A stretch of DNA of 64,000 bases from JAGVSR01 sp033765145 (GTDB lineage Bacteria > Pseudomonadota > Alphaproteobacteria > Rhizobiales > Hyphomicrobiaceae). Numbering within the stretch: position 1 is the first letter of the stretch; each line of letters begins with the position of its first letter. Below, one piece after another: positions 36,741-43,942 of the stretch. The notes beneath the pieces were generated by a model, which did not search any database, was not told where the DNA came from, and saw only the letters and a program-made list of their open reading frames with translations. A program made the position numbers and the translations under genes. Location: positions 62,001 through 126,000 of the forward strand of contig JANRIH010000009.1 of NCBI GenBank assembly GCA_033765145.1. The letters are read 5' to 3'.

Positions 36741-38543
36741 CTATTTCGGGAAGCCGAGGAAGGTCGCGCCAAAAACATAGTCTGAAATCAGCACGACGGC
36801 GATGCCGGCGATGATCGTGAGATAGGGCAGGAACCCGGCGCGGCGATGGCCGAGGTCCTCACCCGTCATGCCAAGGTCGGACAGCATGGCGTCGGGGAAG
36901 CGGCCGCCATCCTGGATATAGTGTCGGAAGATGAAGACCGGAACGATCAGGAACGCGGCGATGAGGCCCGCGAACAGAGCGTTCGGATTCCAGACTTCGG
37001 CGCCCGCGCCCATGAAGACCGCGTTCACGAAGGCGAACAGGGTTCCCAACGCCAGGAGCCAGGTCGGCGCGCGGTAGGGCCGCTCGACGTGGGCGCTGTC
37101 GATGCGGTGGATCCAGCCCGCGTTCAAGTTCAGGAAGTTGAAGATGATGTAGCCGACGTTCGACACCGCGAGGATGAAGAAGAAGCTCGTCGCGTCGGCG
37201 CACGCGATGGCGAGGACGCCGAGGTTGACGAGAAGGTCGGTCCACATGGCGCGGGTCGGTGCGCCGTGCTCGTTCACGTGGCTCAGATAACGCGGCAGCC
37301 AGCCGTCCACGGAACCCTGATAGAGCGTGCGCGAGGAGCCCGCCATCGCAGTCATGATCGACAGCAGCAATGCCAGGATCATCAGCATCACCATGACGTT
37401 CACGATGAGGCCGTCACCTTTGCCGCCGACCATGTGGCCCATGGCTTCGGCGACGCCCGAGCCGTCGACGATCGGTGTCGCGAGCATGCCCTGCAGGCCG
37501 AGCACGCCTTGGAACGTGAACGGCACGAGCGTGAAGATGACGATGCAGAGGAGGCCCGAATAGAAGATCGCCTTGAAGGTGTCGGTCTTCGGGTCGCGGA
37601 ACTCGCGCGTGTAGCAGATCGCGGTTTCAAAGCCGTAGGTCGACCAGGCCGCGATGAACATGCCGCCGAGGACCAACTGCCAACCGGCCAGATCCCAGGC
37701 TCCAGGCTCGGGCGCGTAGGCGGCGGCGAGCGGCACGAGGGGAGAATAGTTCGACCAGTTGATCTGTCCGGTCAGGATCGGGACGATGCCGACGATCAGC
37801 ATCGGCACGATCACGAGCAGGCCGATGATGCGCTGCACGTTCGCCGTGCCGAGGATGCCGCGATGCTGGATGGCGAACACGAGCAGCATCAGAACGGCGC
37901 CGATCCAGAACGCGGCGTTGAGCGAGTAGCCGACGGGGCCGAGGGTTCCGGACAAGAGCGTCCAATTGCGGATCGTGGGCGTCAGCGCGGCAATGCCGTC
38001 GGTCGCAAGCAGCGCTGTGATCGCGTCCGTGGCGGTCTTGCCTTCGTTGGCCGCCAGCCACTCGACGACGCGGGGGCTATCTGCCGCGATGGTCGCCGCA
38101 TTCGCCTTCATCCAATCGACGACGGCAGCGCTGTCGGCGGCTGGAATGGGGAACAATGCATTCAGGAGGTAGGCCGCGGCGATGGAGCAGCCGAGCGACA
38201 GAACGGGCGTCCACGCAATCCAGTTGCACCAGACGGATAGTGGCGCGACGATCTTGGAGTAGCGGACCCATGCAGCGGCACCGTAGACGGACGCGCCGCC
38301 GGACTTGTTCGGGAATAGTCCCGCGATCTCGGCGTAGGTGAAGGACTGAATGAAGCCCATCAGCATCGATGCGGCCCAGATCAGAAACGCGACGTTTCCG
38401 GTCGTGCCCGCGATGCCGCCAATGGAAAATAGAACGAGCGCCGGTACCCCGCTCGCAACCCAGAATGCGCCCGTCCAATCGATGGCACGGTGCATCGTGC
38501 GTCCGCCGTCATGGCTGGACGCGCCTGCCGTAGTTGTGACCAT
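36741..38543 (-). CDS. APC-superfamily amino acid/amine permease
   Basis: The 600-residue membrane protein has about 12-14 hydrophobic segments in the APC fold, starting with TGAFWVASGVPALVLFSIGGIAGTTG and containing NKSGGASVYGAAAWVRYS. A roughly 80-residue extramembrane loop (about 125-190) is unusual for the family. Permeases of this kind are often encoded beside tmm, so uptake of trimethylamine, TMAO or another methylated amine is a reasonable guess; a plain amino acid transporter is possible. ATG 38543 (GGGGGAG site close upstream) is chosen; a TTG at 38570 would add nine residues. Confidence 0.85.
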   Translation of the reverse strand: MVTTTAGASSHDGGRTMHRAIDWTGAFWVASGVPALVLFSIGGIAGTTGNVAFLIWAASMLMGFIQSFTYAEIAGLFPNKSGGASVYGAAAWVRYSKIVAPLSVWCNWIAWTPVLSLGCSIAAAYLLNALFPIPAADSAAVVDWMKANAATIAADSPRVVEWLAANEGKTATDAITALLATDGIAALTPTIRNWTLLSGTLGPVGYSLNAAFWIGAVLMLLVFAIQHRGILGTANVQRIIGLLVIVPMLIVGIVPILTGQINWSNYSPLVPLAAAYAPEPGAWDLAGWQLVLGGMFIAAWSTYGFETAICYTREFRDPKTDTFKAIFYSGLLCIVIFTLVPFTFQGVLGLQGMLATPIVDGSGVAEAMGHMVGGKGDGLIVNVMVMLMILALLLSIMTAMAGSSRTLYQGSVDGWLPRYLSHVNEHGAPTRAMWTDLLVNLGVLAIACADATSFFFILAVSNVGYIIFNFLNLNAGWIHRIDSAHVERPYRAPTWLLALGTLFAFVNAVFMGAGAEVWNPNALFAGLIAAFLIVPVFIFRHYIQDGGRFPDAMLSDLGMTGEDLGHRRAGFLPYLTIIAGIAVVLISDYVFGATFLGFPK

Positions 38544-38769
38544 ATCTCCCCCAGTGGCGTTTTTTGCCAACTCTCCGCGCGTCCGGGGCTCGATTGTTTC
38601 GAGGATCGCATTTTCAGCCGGGCGGCGGGCGGCTTCCGACCGTTTTGGACGTCAGCTCGCAGGGCATGGGAACACCCAGTTGCCCTCTCTGTCAAAAATT
38701 ATTCTTGTCACGAAACTCAGCAATAGGTCGATGGGCAGTGGAAAATCGTGCTGCAGCGCCGTTGCGGCA

Positions 38770-38816
38770 CCGCAAAAAGCTCGAGGCCCGGCATTCGGAG
38801 AATGCCGGGCCTCGAG
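38770..38816 (-). terminator. Strong intrinsic terminator after the amt1-microprotein unit
   Basis: A perfect 17-base stem (38780-38796 with 38800-38816) with a 3-base loop is followed on the minus strand by CTTTTTG (38779-38773). It ends the transcript of amt1 and its small partner. Confidence 0.9.
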
Positions 38817-38870
38817 TGTCACGGGCGCTGGCCGGGGTGCTGACCGCCGGCGCCTCTGGACAGGTGCGGC

Positions 38871-39062
38871 TTACTCCGCCGGGCTCGCGGTGAAGCTACC
38901 GATGATCTCCTTGTGGTGGGTCGCTTCCATGTAAATCTGCTGCATGATGAACGCGATGAAGAAGAGCGCGAGGCCTACTGTGAAGGCCATTTCCATGCCG
39001 TGGAACGGATAGGCGGCGCCGATCTCGGGCAGCTTGTCGAGCGATGTCAGTCCGGTGTTCAT
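38871..39062 (-). CDS. Single-TM microprotein downstream of amt1 (YPF-x-G-x-E motif), 63 aa
   Basis: The 63-residue protein has a short N-terminal soluble part, the motif GAAYPFHGMEMA at residues 15-26, one transmembrane helix (about 24-42) and a short polar tail with HHK. A strong AAGGAG site lies before ATG 39062. It follows amt1 by 85 bases and precedes a strong terminator, so it is the last gene of a two-gene unit. The motif G-A-x-Y-P-F-x-G-x-E-x-A is also present in the small protein after amt2 (54108-54326). No family is known to me; a role as an accessory subunit of the channel is inference. Confidence 0.8.
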   Translation of the reverse strand: MNTGLTSLDKLPEIGAAYPFHGMEMAFTVGLALFFIAFIMQQIYMEATHHKEIIGSFTASPAE

Positions 39063-39147
39063 CTCGATCTCCTTGGATTGACTGAGTTGCAGTCGGACGT
39101 GTCATTCCGCGTGGCGGCACGGGTGTGCCGCCACGTTCGTTCGCGCG

Positions 39148-40560
39148 TCAGATCTTGCTTTCCTTGCGCTGCAGAGCCTCGAATGCGGCTTCCGCACCCG
39201 ACAACTGCGGGTACGTCGTCGAGGACGATTCGCCATCGAGGCCCGTGAGTTCGACGCGCGGATCGACGCGAAGGAGGCCGGCCGCCTTCAGGATGCCGCC
39301 CAGGATGTAGGCCGGGATGAAGCCGAAGCCGATCGCGAAGATCAGCGAGCAGATCGCGTTGCCCCAGGGTGTCACGATCGGCAGGCCTTGCGCGTTGGTC
39401 CCGAACCAGCCAGCACCTTCCGACAGCGCGACGAACGTCGCCGCGCTCGGATAGATCGCCGGATAGCCCCAGAGTGCGAAGCCCGCGACGATGCCGCCGA
39501 AGAGGCCGCAGTAGCCGTGGACGGCCACCGCGCCGACCGCGTCGTCGATATTGAACGTCTTCTCGACCCAGTTGTGCAGGTAGTAGGCCATCGCCGTTCC
39601 GACGACGGCGATCGCGAGGGCGACGGCGGGATGGTAGAGGTCGTTGCCGGCGCTCGCCGAGATGAGGCCCGTGAGACCTCCGGAGAACGTCCAGAACGCA
39701 TTGCCGCCCGAGACCATGTAGGCCGCCATCATGCCGCCGAAGAGCGCCAAGAGGAAGTTCATGGTGACGCCCGACAGAGTGATCGGGAAGCCGTAGATGT
39801 TTGTTGCCGTCCAGTAGGCCGGCTGGCCTTCGGCGGCGATGTTCGCGATCGGGATGTGGCAGGCGGCGTAGAAGCCGATGAAGCCGATGTAGATGAAGAA
39901 CAAGCCAACCGTCACCATCCACGGATTGTGGGCGGGGATTTCACGTGGCGTGCCATCGGGGGCGAATTTGCCGATGCGCGGTCCGAGGTGGAGCAGGATG
40001 CCGAGGGCCGCGAAGCCCGCAACGCTGTGCAGCACGGCTGAGCAGTACTGGTCGTGGAACCCGAGGTACTGCGTCATCCAGCCGTTGCCGGCCCAGCCCC
40101 ACGCGGCGGGAAGCACCCAGGCGATCGCGCCGACATAGACGGCGATGATCAGGAAGCCCGAGGTCTTCGCTCGCTCGATGATCGAACCCGAAACGATCGA
40201 GGCCGCCGTCATTCCGAAGAGCGCGAAGGCGCCCCAGAAAACGCCCGAGATGCGGTCCTGGAGATTTGGTGCGAGTTTCTCGGACCAAGGTTCGAAGCCA
40301 GTCGCGAGGCTGACGGATGTCGACGCGACGGGCCAGCCCTGGAGGGCGATGTAGATCCACATGCCGAACAGGAAGAAGGCGAGGCCCACGACCGGGATCG
40401 CCATCGCGTTCTTGAGCAGGGTGTGCTGCACGTTCTTGGTGCGGGCGACGCCGACCTCGTACATGCAGAACCCGACGTGAATGAAAAACATCATCGCGAT
40501 CGTCAGGAGGAAGTAGAACTCCGTGAAGATCGTCACAATTGCGGTTGTTGAATCGGCCAT
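39148..40560 (-). CDS. Amt-family ammonium/methylammonium channel 1
   Basis: The 470-residue inner-membrane protein is an Amt/MEP/Rh channel: FFIHVGFCMYEVG at the start, SGSIIERAK, D170 and the first pore histidine H178 (HDQYCSAVLH), SASAGNDLYH and the second pore histidine H348 (AVHGYCG). The usual DFAGG sequence near the first histidine is replaced by HDQYC, a subtype shared with the Amt2 gene here. There is no glnK beside it; a one-helix microprotein follows instead. A near-consensus sigma-54 promoter lies about 95 bases upstream. Location suggests methylammonium and ammonium uptake. Confidence 0.9.
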   Translation of the reverse strand: MADSTTAIVTIFTEFYFLLTIAMMFFIHVGFCMYEVGVARTKNVQHTLLKNAMAIPVVGLAFFLFGMWIYIALQGWPVASTSVSLATGFEPWSEKLAPNLQDRISGVFWGAFALFGMTAASIVSGSIIERAKTSGFLIIAVYVGAIAWVLPAAWGWAGNGWMTQYLGFHDQYCSAVLHSVAGFAALGILLHLGPRIGKFAPDGTPREIPAHNPWMVTVGLFFIYIGFIGFYAACHIPIANIAAEGQPAYWTATNIYGFPITLSGVTMNFLLALFGGMMAAYMVSGGNAFWTFSGGLTGLISASAGNDLYHPAVALAIAVVGTAMAYYLHNWVEKTFNIDDAVGAVAVHGYCGLFGGIVAGFALWGYPAIYPSAATFVALSEGAGWFGTNAQGLPIVTPWGNAICSLIFAIGFGFIPAYILGGILKAAGLLRVDPRVELTGLDGESSSTTYPQLSGAEAAFEALQRKESKI

Positions 40561-40652
40561 TCAGAGGCTCCCCTTCTTGCGCCCGGTCGGGCCTGGACGA
40601 CCCGCGCCGCTCGATTTTGCAGCGCAGCACCCCACCCACCTGTTTCTTAAAG

Positions 40653-40670
40653 GGCAACTAATGTGCCAAA
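40653..40670 (-). promoter_or_regulatory. Sigma-54 promoter of amt1
   Basis: On the minus strand TTGGCACATTAGTTGCC has the invariant GG (40667-40666) and GC (40655-40654) exactly 10 bases apart and matches TTGGCAC...TTGC of the -24/-12 consensus. The expected start is near 40642, giving a leader of about 82 bases. Sigma-54 control of amt genes by NtrC under nitrogen limitation is common. Confidence 0.85.
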
Positions 40671-40856
40671 CATGAAAATGGAGGCGTTACGTCCGTCCGC
40701 ACCGGTAGAAAACCGCGCCCATTCAAGGGGTTTCGTGTTGGTCGTCATTCAGTAGGCGCAACATCTACGTCGCGGCGCTAACCAAACCCTATGGCGACCC
40801 TGCCTTGGGAGTTAGCAGTCGAAGCCCTTGGTCTAGGCAGCGGCGACGGTTCGAGG

Positions 40857-40877
40857 CGTCGGCAGTTTTTGCCGACG
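40857..40877. promoter_or_regulatory. Inverted repeat upstream of the Crp/Fnr regulator gene
   Basis: CGTCGGCA and TGCCGACG are perfect 8-base arms around GTTTT, 68 bases before the regulator start. No T-run follows, so it is not a simple terminator; an operator or leader hairpin is more likely. The remaining 300 bases between amt1 and this gene contain only the sigma-54 site on the other strand. Confidence 0.4.
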
Positions 40878-40944
40878 GCCCCCGGCTGCGATTGCCGCCA
40901 TCAGGTCTCGACCTCGACCGGGCAAATGCCGTACTTCGTCCTCC

Positions 40945-41610
40945 ATGACCTCCGCCGACTGGACCGAATACTTTCCGGGCCTCAGGACCCTGCCGCCGGA
41001 CCTCGCGCGGCAGCTCGTGCAGGCGAGCCGCGTCGTCACGCTGCCGGCCGGCACGCGGATCTTCGGACCCGGTCAGGCGCCCGAAAACTATCTCCTTCTC
41101 ATCAAGGGTACGGTCCGGGTTCAACAGGTCTCGGACAGCGGTCGCGAGATCGTCCTCTACCGTGTGTCGGCGGGGGAGAGCTGCGCGCTGACGACCGCGT
41201 GCCTCATGGGTTACGAGGAATATCAGGCGGAAGGGATCGTCGAGACGGAAGCCACGGCCGTCGCGATCGCGCGCTCGATGTTCGACGAACTGATCGCGTC
41301 GTCCGCCGAATTCCGGAAGTTCGTATTTACGGCGTTTTCGGTCCGGATCACCAACCTCTTCCGGACGATCGAGGAAATTGCGTTCTCCCGGCTCGACATC
41401 CGTCTCGCCCAGCGTCTCCTCGCGCTCTCGGATGATCGCGGGCAACTCGCGATGACGCATCAGCAACTCGCCTCCGAACTCGGCACGGCGCGCGAGGTCG
41501 TCAGCCGGCAACTCCACGAGATGCAGCGGCGCGGCATGATTGAAACGTCCCGCGGTGCCGTCAGAATTTTGGATCGCGCCGCGCTCGACGATCTTGCACA
41601 TCTCGCTTGA
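40945..41610 (+). CDS. Crp/Fnr-family regulator of the persulfide operon
   Basis: The 221-residue protein has a cyclic-nucleotide-binding-like beta-barrel (about residues 25-125) and a C-terminal winged helix-turn-helix (about 165-215, MTHQQLASELGTAREVVSRQLHEM). It lacks the N-terminal cysteine cluster of Fnr but has two cysteines, C80 and C86, in GESCALTTACLMG, in the effector pocket region. Because the genes downstream detoxify persulfide and sulfide, these cysteines may sense sulfane sulfur or redox state; this is inference. It precedes DUF2892 by 123 bases. Confidence 0.88.
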   Translation: MTSADWTEYFPGLRTLPPDLARQLVQASRVVTLPAGTRIFGPGQAPENYLLLIKGTVRVQQVSDSGREIVLYRVSAGESCALTTACLMGYEEYQAEGIVETEATAVAIARSMFDELIASSAEFRKFVFTAFSVRITNLFRTIEEIAFSRLDIRLAQRLLALSDDRGQLAMTHQQLASELGTAREVVSRQLHEMQRRGMIETSRGAVRILDRAALDDLAHLA

Positions 41611-41651
41611 GTGCGACCTCTTGGCCCTCGTCCGAGATCTGCCGCATCACC

Positions 41652-41664
41652 GTGACTTGGTCAC
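41652..41664. promoter_or_regulatory. Palindrome in the gap after the Crp/Fnr gene
   Basis: GTGAC and GTCAC are perfect inverted arms around TTG, resembling the half-sites of Crp-type operators but with shorter spacing. A second weaker repeat, ATCA/TGAT, lies at 41703-41715 just before the DUF2892 gene. Either may be the target of the neighbouring regulator. Confidence 0.35.
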
Positions 41665-41733
41665 AGACCCTCCCGCCCGGGCTGCGCTAATTGCCGGCAA
41701 GCATCAAACCCTGATCACCGGGAGCAAATTGTC

Positions 41734-41925
41734 ATGTCGATCAATGTCGGGACCGTAGACCGCAGCCTGCGCATCGCCATCGGACTTTTTCTGCTGAGTC
41801 TCGTTTTCTGGGGACCGCAATCCTATTGGGGTCTCGTCGGGATCGTCCCGCTTGTGACAGGGCTCGCGCGGTTCTGCCCCAGCTATAAGATCGCGGGTGT
41901 TTCGACCTGCGGGCGCCAGACCTGA
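41734..41925 (+). CDS. DUF2892 small membrane protein
   Basis: The 63-residue protein has two transmembrane helices and the family end motif RFCPSYKIAGVSTCG, with two cysteines near the membrane surface. DUF2892 domains are often fused to rhodanese (as in YgaP) or encoded with sulfide-oxidising enzymes, and may assist sulfane-sulfur handling at the membrane. It is the first structural gene of the operon after the regulator. Confidence 0.9.
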   Translation: MSINVGTVDRSLRIAIGLFLLSLVFWGPQSYWGLVGIVPLVTGLARFCPSYKIAGVSTCGRQT

Positions 41926-41990
41926 TCTCGGATCGGGGTGTCCGGCGCCGACCTAATGAACACATTGGGAATGCGGAGATCACGAAGACT

Positions 41991-42425
41991 ATGACAATCG
42001 TCGAATTCACGCCCGTGCCTGCGCTCGCCGGCGGCGTGCTCATCGGCCTCGCCGCGACGCTCATGATGGCCACAGTCGGACGGATCGCAGGGATCAGCGG
42101 GTACCTCGCGCGCCTCATTCCGCCGGTCACGGCGGGAGACGCGGCGCAGTCACTGCTCTTTCTCGGCGGTCTCGTTGCGGCTGTCGTCGCGTGGCCGTTC
42201 GCGACCGGACAGCCGGTTGCTCATTCCGTGACATCGTCGCCGGTGGCCCTCGTCGCAGGCGGCCTTCTCGTCGGCTTCGGAAGCGTCGTCGGAAACGGGT
42301 GTACGAGCGGGCACGGGGTCTGCGGTCTCGCGCGCTTTTCGGTCCGTTCGCTTGCCGCCGTCGTCGTCTTTATGAGCACGGCCGCGGCAACGGTCTTTGT
42401 CGCCCGCCACATCCTCGGAGGTTGA
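41991..42425 (+). CDS. YeeE/YedE family transporter, first half
   Basis: The 144-residue membrane protein has about four helices and the conserved GNGCTSGHGVCGL motif, whose cysteines are thought to relay thiosulfate or sulfane sulfur in YeeE/TsuA transporters. The usual single protein is split here into two adjacent genes, a common arrangement in persulfide operons. It ends 1 base before the second half. Confidence 0.9.
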   Translation: MTIVEFTPVPALAGGVLIGLAATLMMATVGRIAGISGYLARLIPPVTAGDAAQSLLFLGGLVAAVVAWPFATGQPVAHSVTSSPVALVAGGLLVGFGSVVGNGCTSGHGVCGLARFSVRSLAAVVVFMSTAAATVFVARHILGG

Positions 42426-42426
42426 G

Positions 42427-42867
42427 ATGGCTCTCGTGTCCTTTTTCATCTCAGGGCTGCTGTTCGGCGCGGGTCTCATCGTGTCGGGATTGGCAAACCC
42501 GGCCAAGGTGCAGAATTTTCTGGACGTCGCCGGGACCTGGGACCCGAGCCTCGCGCTCACCATGGGTGCTGCGGTCGCGACGACGGCGATCGGCTATCGT
42601 TTCGCGTGGGCGCGCAAGGGGCCTGTCTTTGCCGAACGCTTTCAATTGCCGAGCCGAACGGACATCGACGCGCGGCTCGTCGCCGGCGCGGCACTCTTCG
42701 GGATTGGGTGGGGTCTCGTCGGTTATTGTCCCGGCCCGGCGCTCGCCGCACTTCCGATCGGTGGCGTGGCCACAGCCACGTTCGTCGCTGCCATGATCGG
42801 GGGCATGCTCGTCGCACGGTTCGCGGCGACTGGCACATCAACGCTGCCGTCGAGGGCCGCCACATGA
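42427..42867 (+). CDS. YeeE/YedE family transporter, second half
   Basis: The 146-residue membrane protein has about four helices, the FLDVAGTWDPSLALTMG segment and the second-half cysteine motif GYCPGPALAAL. ATG 42427 is chosen because it follows the first-half stop by one base; a longer in-frame extension would overlap the first half. Together the pair should form one thiosulfate or sulfur-species transporter. Confidence 0.9.
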   Translation: MALVSFFISGLLFGAGLIVSGLANPAKVQNFLDVAGTWDPSLALTMGAAVATTAIGYRFAWARKGPVFAERFQLPSRTDIDARLVAGAALFGIGWGLVGYCPGPALAALPIGGVATATFVAAMIGGMLVARFAATGTSTLPSRAAT

Positions 42868-42947
42868 TCAACCGGGCCCTCGCCTCCATCCGGCAGGTTT
42901 TCGCGCGTTCCGCTGTTCCACCGACGCCGCTCCATGAGGACAAGAGC

Positions 42948-43859
42948 ATGTCTCAGAATATCCATTCCGATCAGATCCCGCACCCGGTCGATCTTGAGGT
43001 CAAACCCGAGGTCACGGCTTTTTTCGACGAGGCGACCAACACGGTCAGCTACGTCGTCAAGGACCCCAAGTCGAATGCCTGCGCCATCATCGACAGCGTG
43101 ATGGACATCGACTACGCGGCCGGCCGCATCACCTACGACAATGCGGACGCGATCATCCGCCATGTTCGGGAGCACAATCTCACGGTCGAATGGCTGATCG
43201 AGACGCATGCGCACGCGGACCATCTTTCGGCGGCGCCCTACATCCAGAGCCAGCTCGGTGGAAAGCTCGGGATCGGGGCCAACATCAAGATCGTCCAAGA
43301 GGTCTTCGGCAAGATCTTCAACGAGGGCACCGCATTCCAGCGGGACGGCAGCCAGTTCGACCGGCTGTTCGAGGATGGCGACACCTATTCCATCGGCTCG
43401 ATGAAAGCTTTCGCGATGCTGACGCCGGGACATACACCCGCCTGCATGACGCATGTCATCGGAGATGCCGCCTTCGTCGGCGACACACTCTTCATGCCCG
43501 ACGGCGGCACGGCACGGGCGGATTTTCCCGGCGGTGACGCGGCTCAACTCTTCCGGTCGACCAAGCGCGTTCTGGCTTTGCCCGAGGCGACGCGCCTCTT
43601 CATGTGCCATGACTACGGACCCAACGGGCGCGAGATCAAATGGGAGACGACAGTCGGCGAAGAACGCGCGCACAATATCCACGTAAGAGACGGCGTCAGC
43701 GAAGAGGAGTTCGTCGCTATGCGGACGGCGCGCGATGCGACGCTCGGGCTGCCGAAGCTCATCATACCTTCAATTCAAGTCAATATCCGTGGCGGCAACC
43801 TTCCCGAACCCGACGACAGCGGGAAGCGCTTCCTCAAGGTTCCCGTCAACGAGCTCTGA
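42948..43859 (+). CDS. Persulfide dioxygenase-type metallo-beta-lactamase protein (Blh/ETHE1-like)
   Basis: The 303-residue protein has FFDEATNTVSYVV at the start, the metal motif THAHADH, the TPGHTPACMTHV ligand and GDTLFMPDGGTARADFPGG, all typical of ETHE1/Blh persulfide dioxygenases that oxidise glutathione persulfide to sulfite with iron and oxygen. ATG 42948 has a GAGGA site at good spacing; ATG 42864, overlapping the previous stop, would add 28 residues. The neighbouring transporter and SQR fusion support a role in sulfide detoxification. Confidence 0.9.
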   Translation: MSQNIHSDQIPHPVDLEVKPEVTAFFDEATNTVSYVVKDPKSNACAIIDSVMDIDYAAGRITYDNADAIIRHVREHNLTVEWLIETHAHADHLSAAPYIQSQLGGKLGIGANIKIVQEVFGKIFNEGTAFQRDGSQFDRLFEDGDTYSIGSMKAFAMLTPGHTPACMTHVIGDAAFVGDTLFMPDGGTARADFPGGDAAQLFRSTKRVLALPEATRLFMCHDYGPNGREIKWETTVGEERAHNIHVRDGVSEEEFVAMRTARDATLGLPKLIIPSIQVNIRGGNLPEPDDSGKRFLKVPVNEL

Positions 43860-43942
43860 CTTTCGTCTGCTCCGGCGATGGTCTTCGGACCGTCGCCGGC
43901 GCCATTTAGGCTCCCGCTTTCACCGCCAACCAGGTCACGCCT

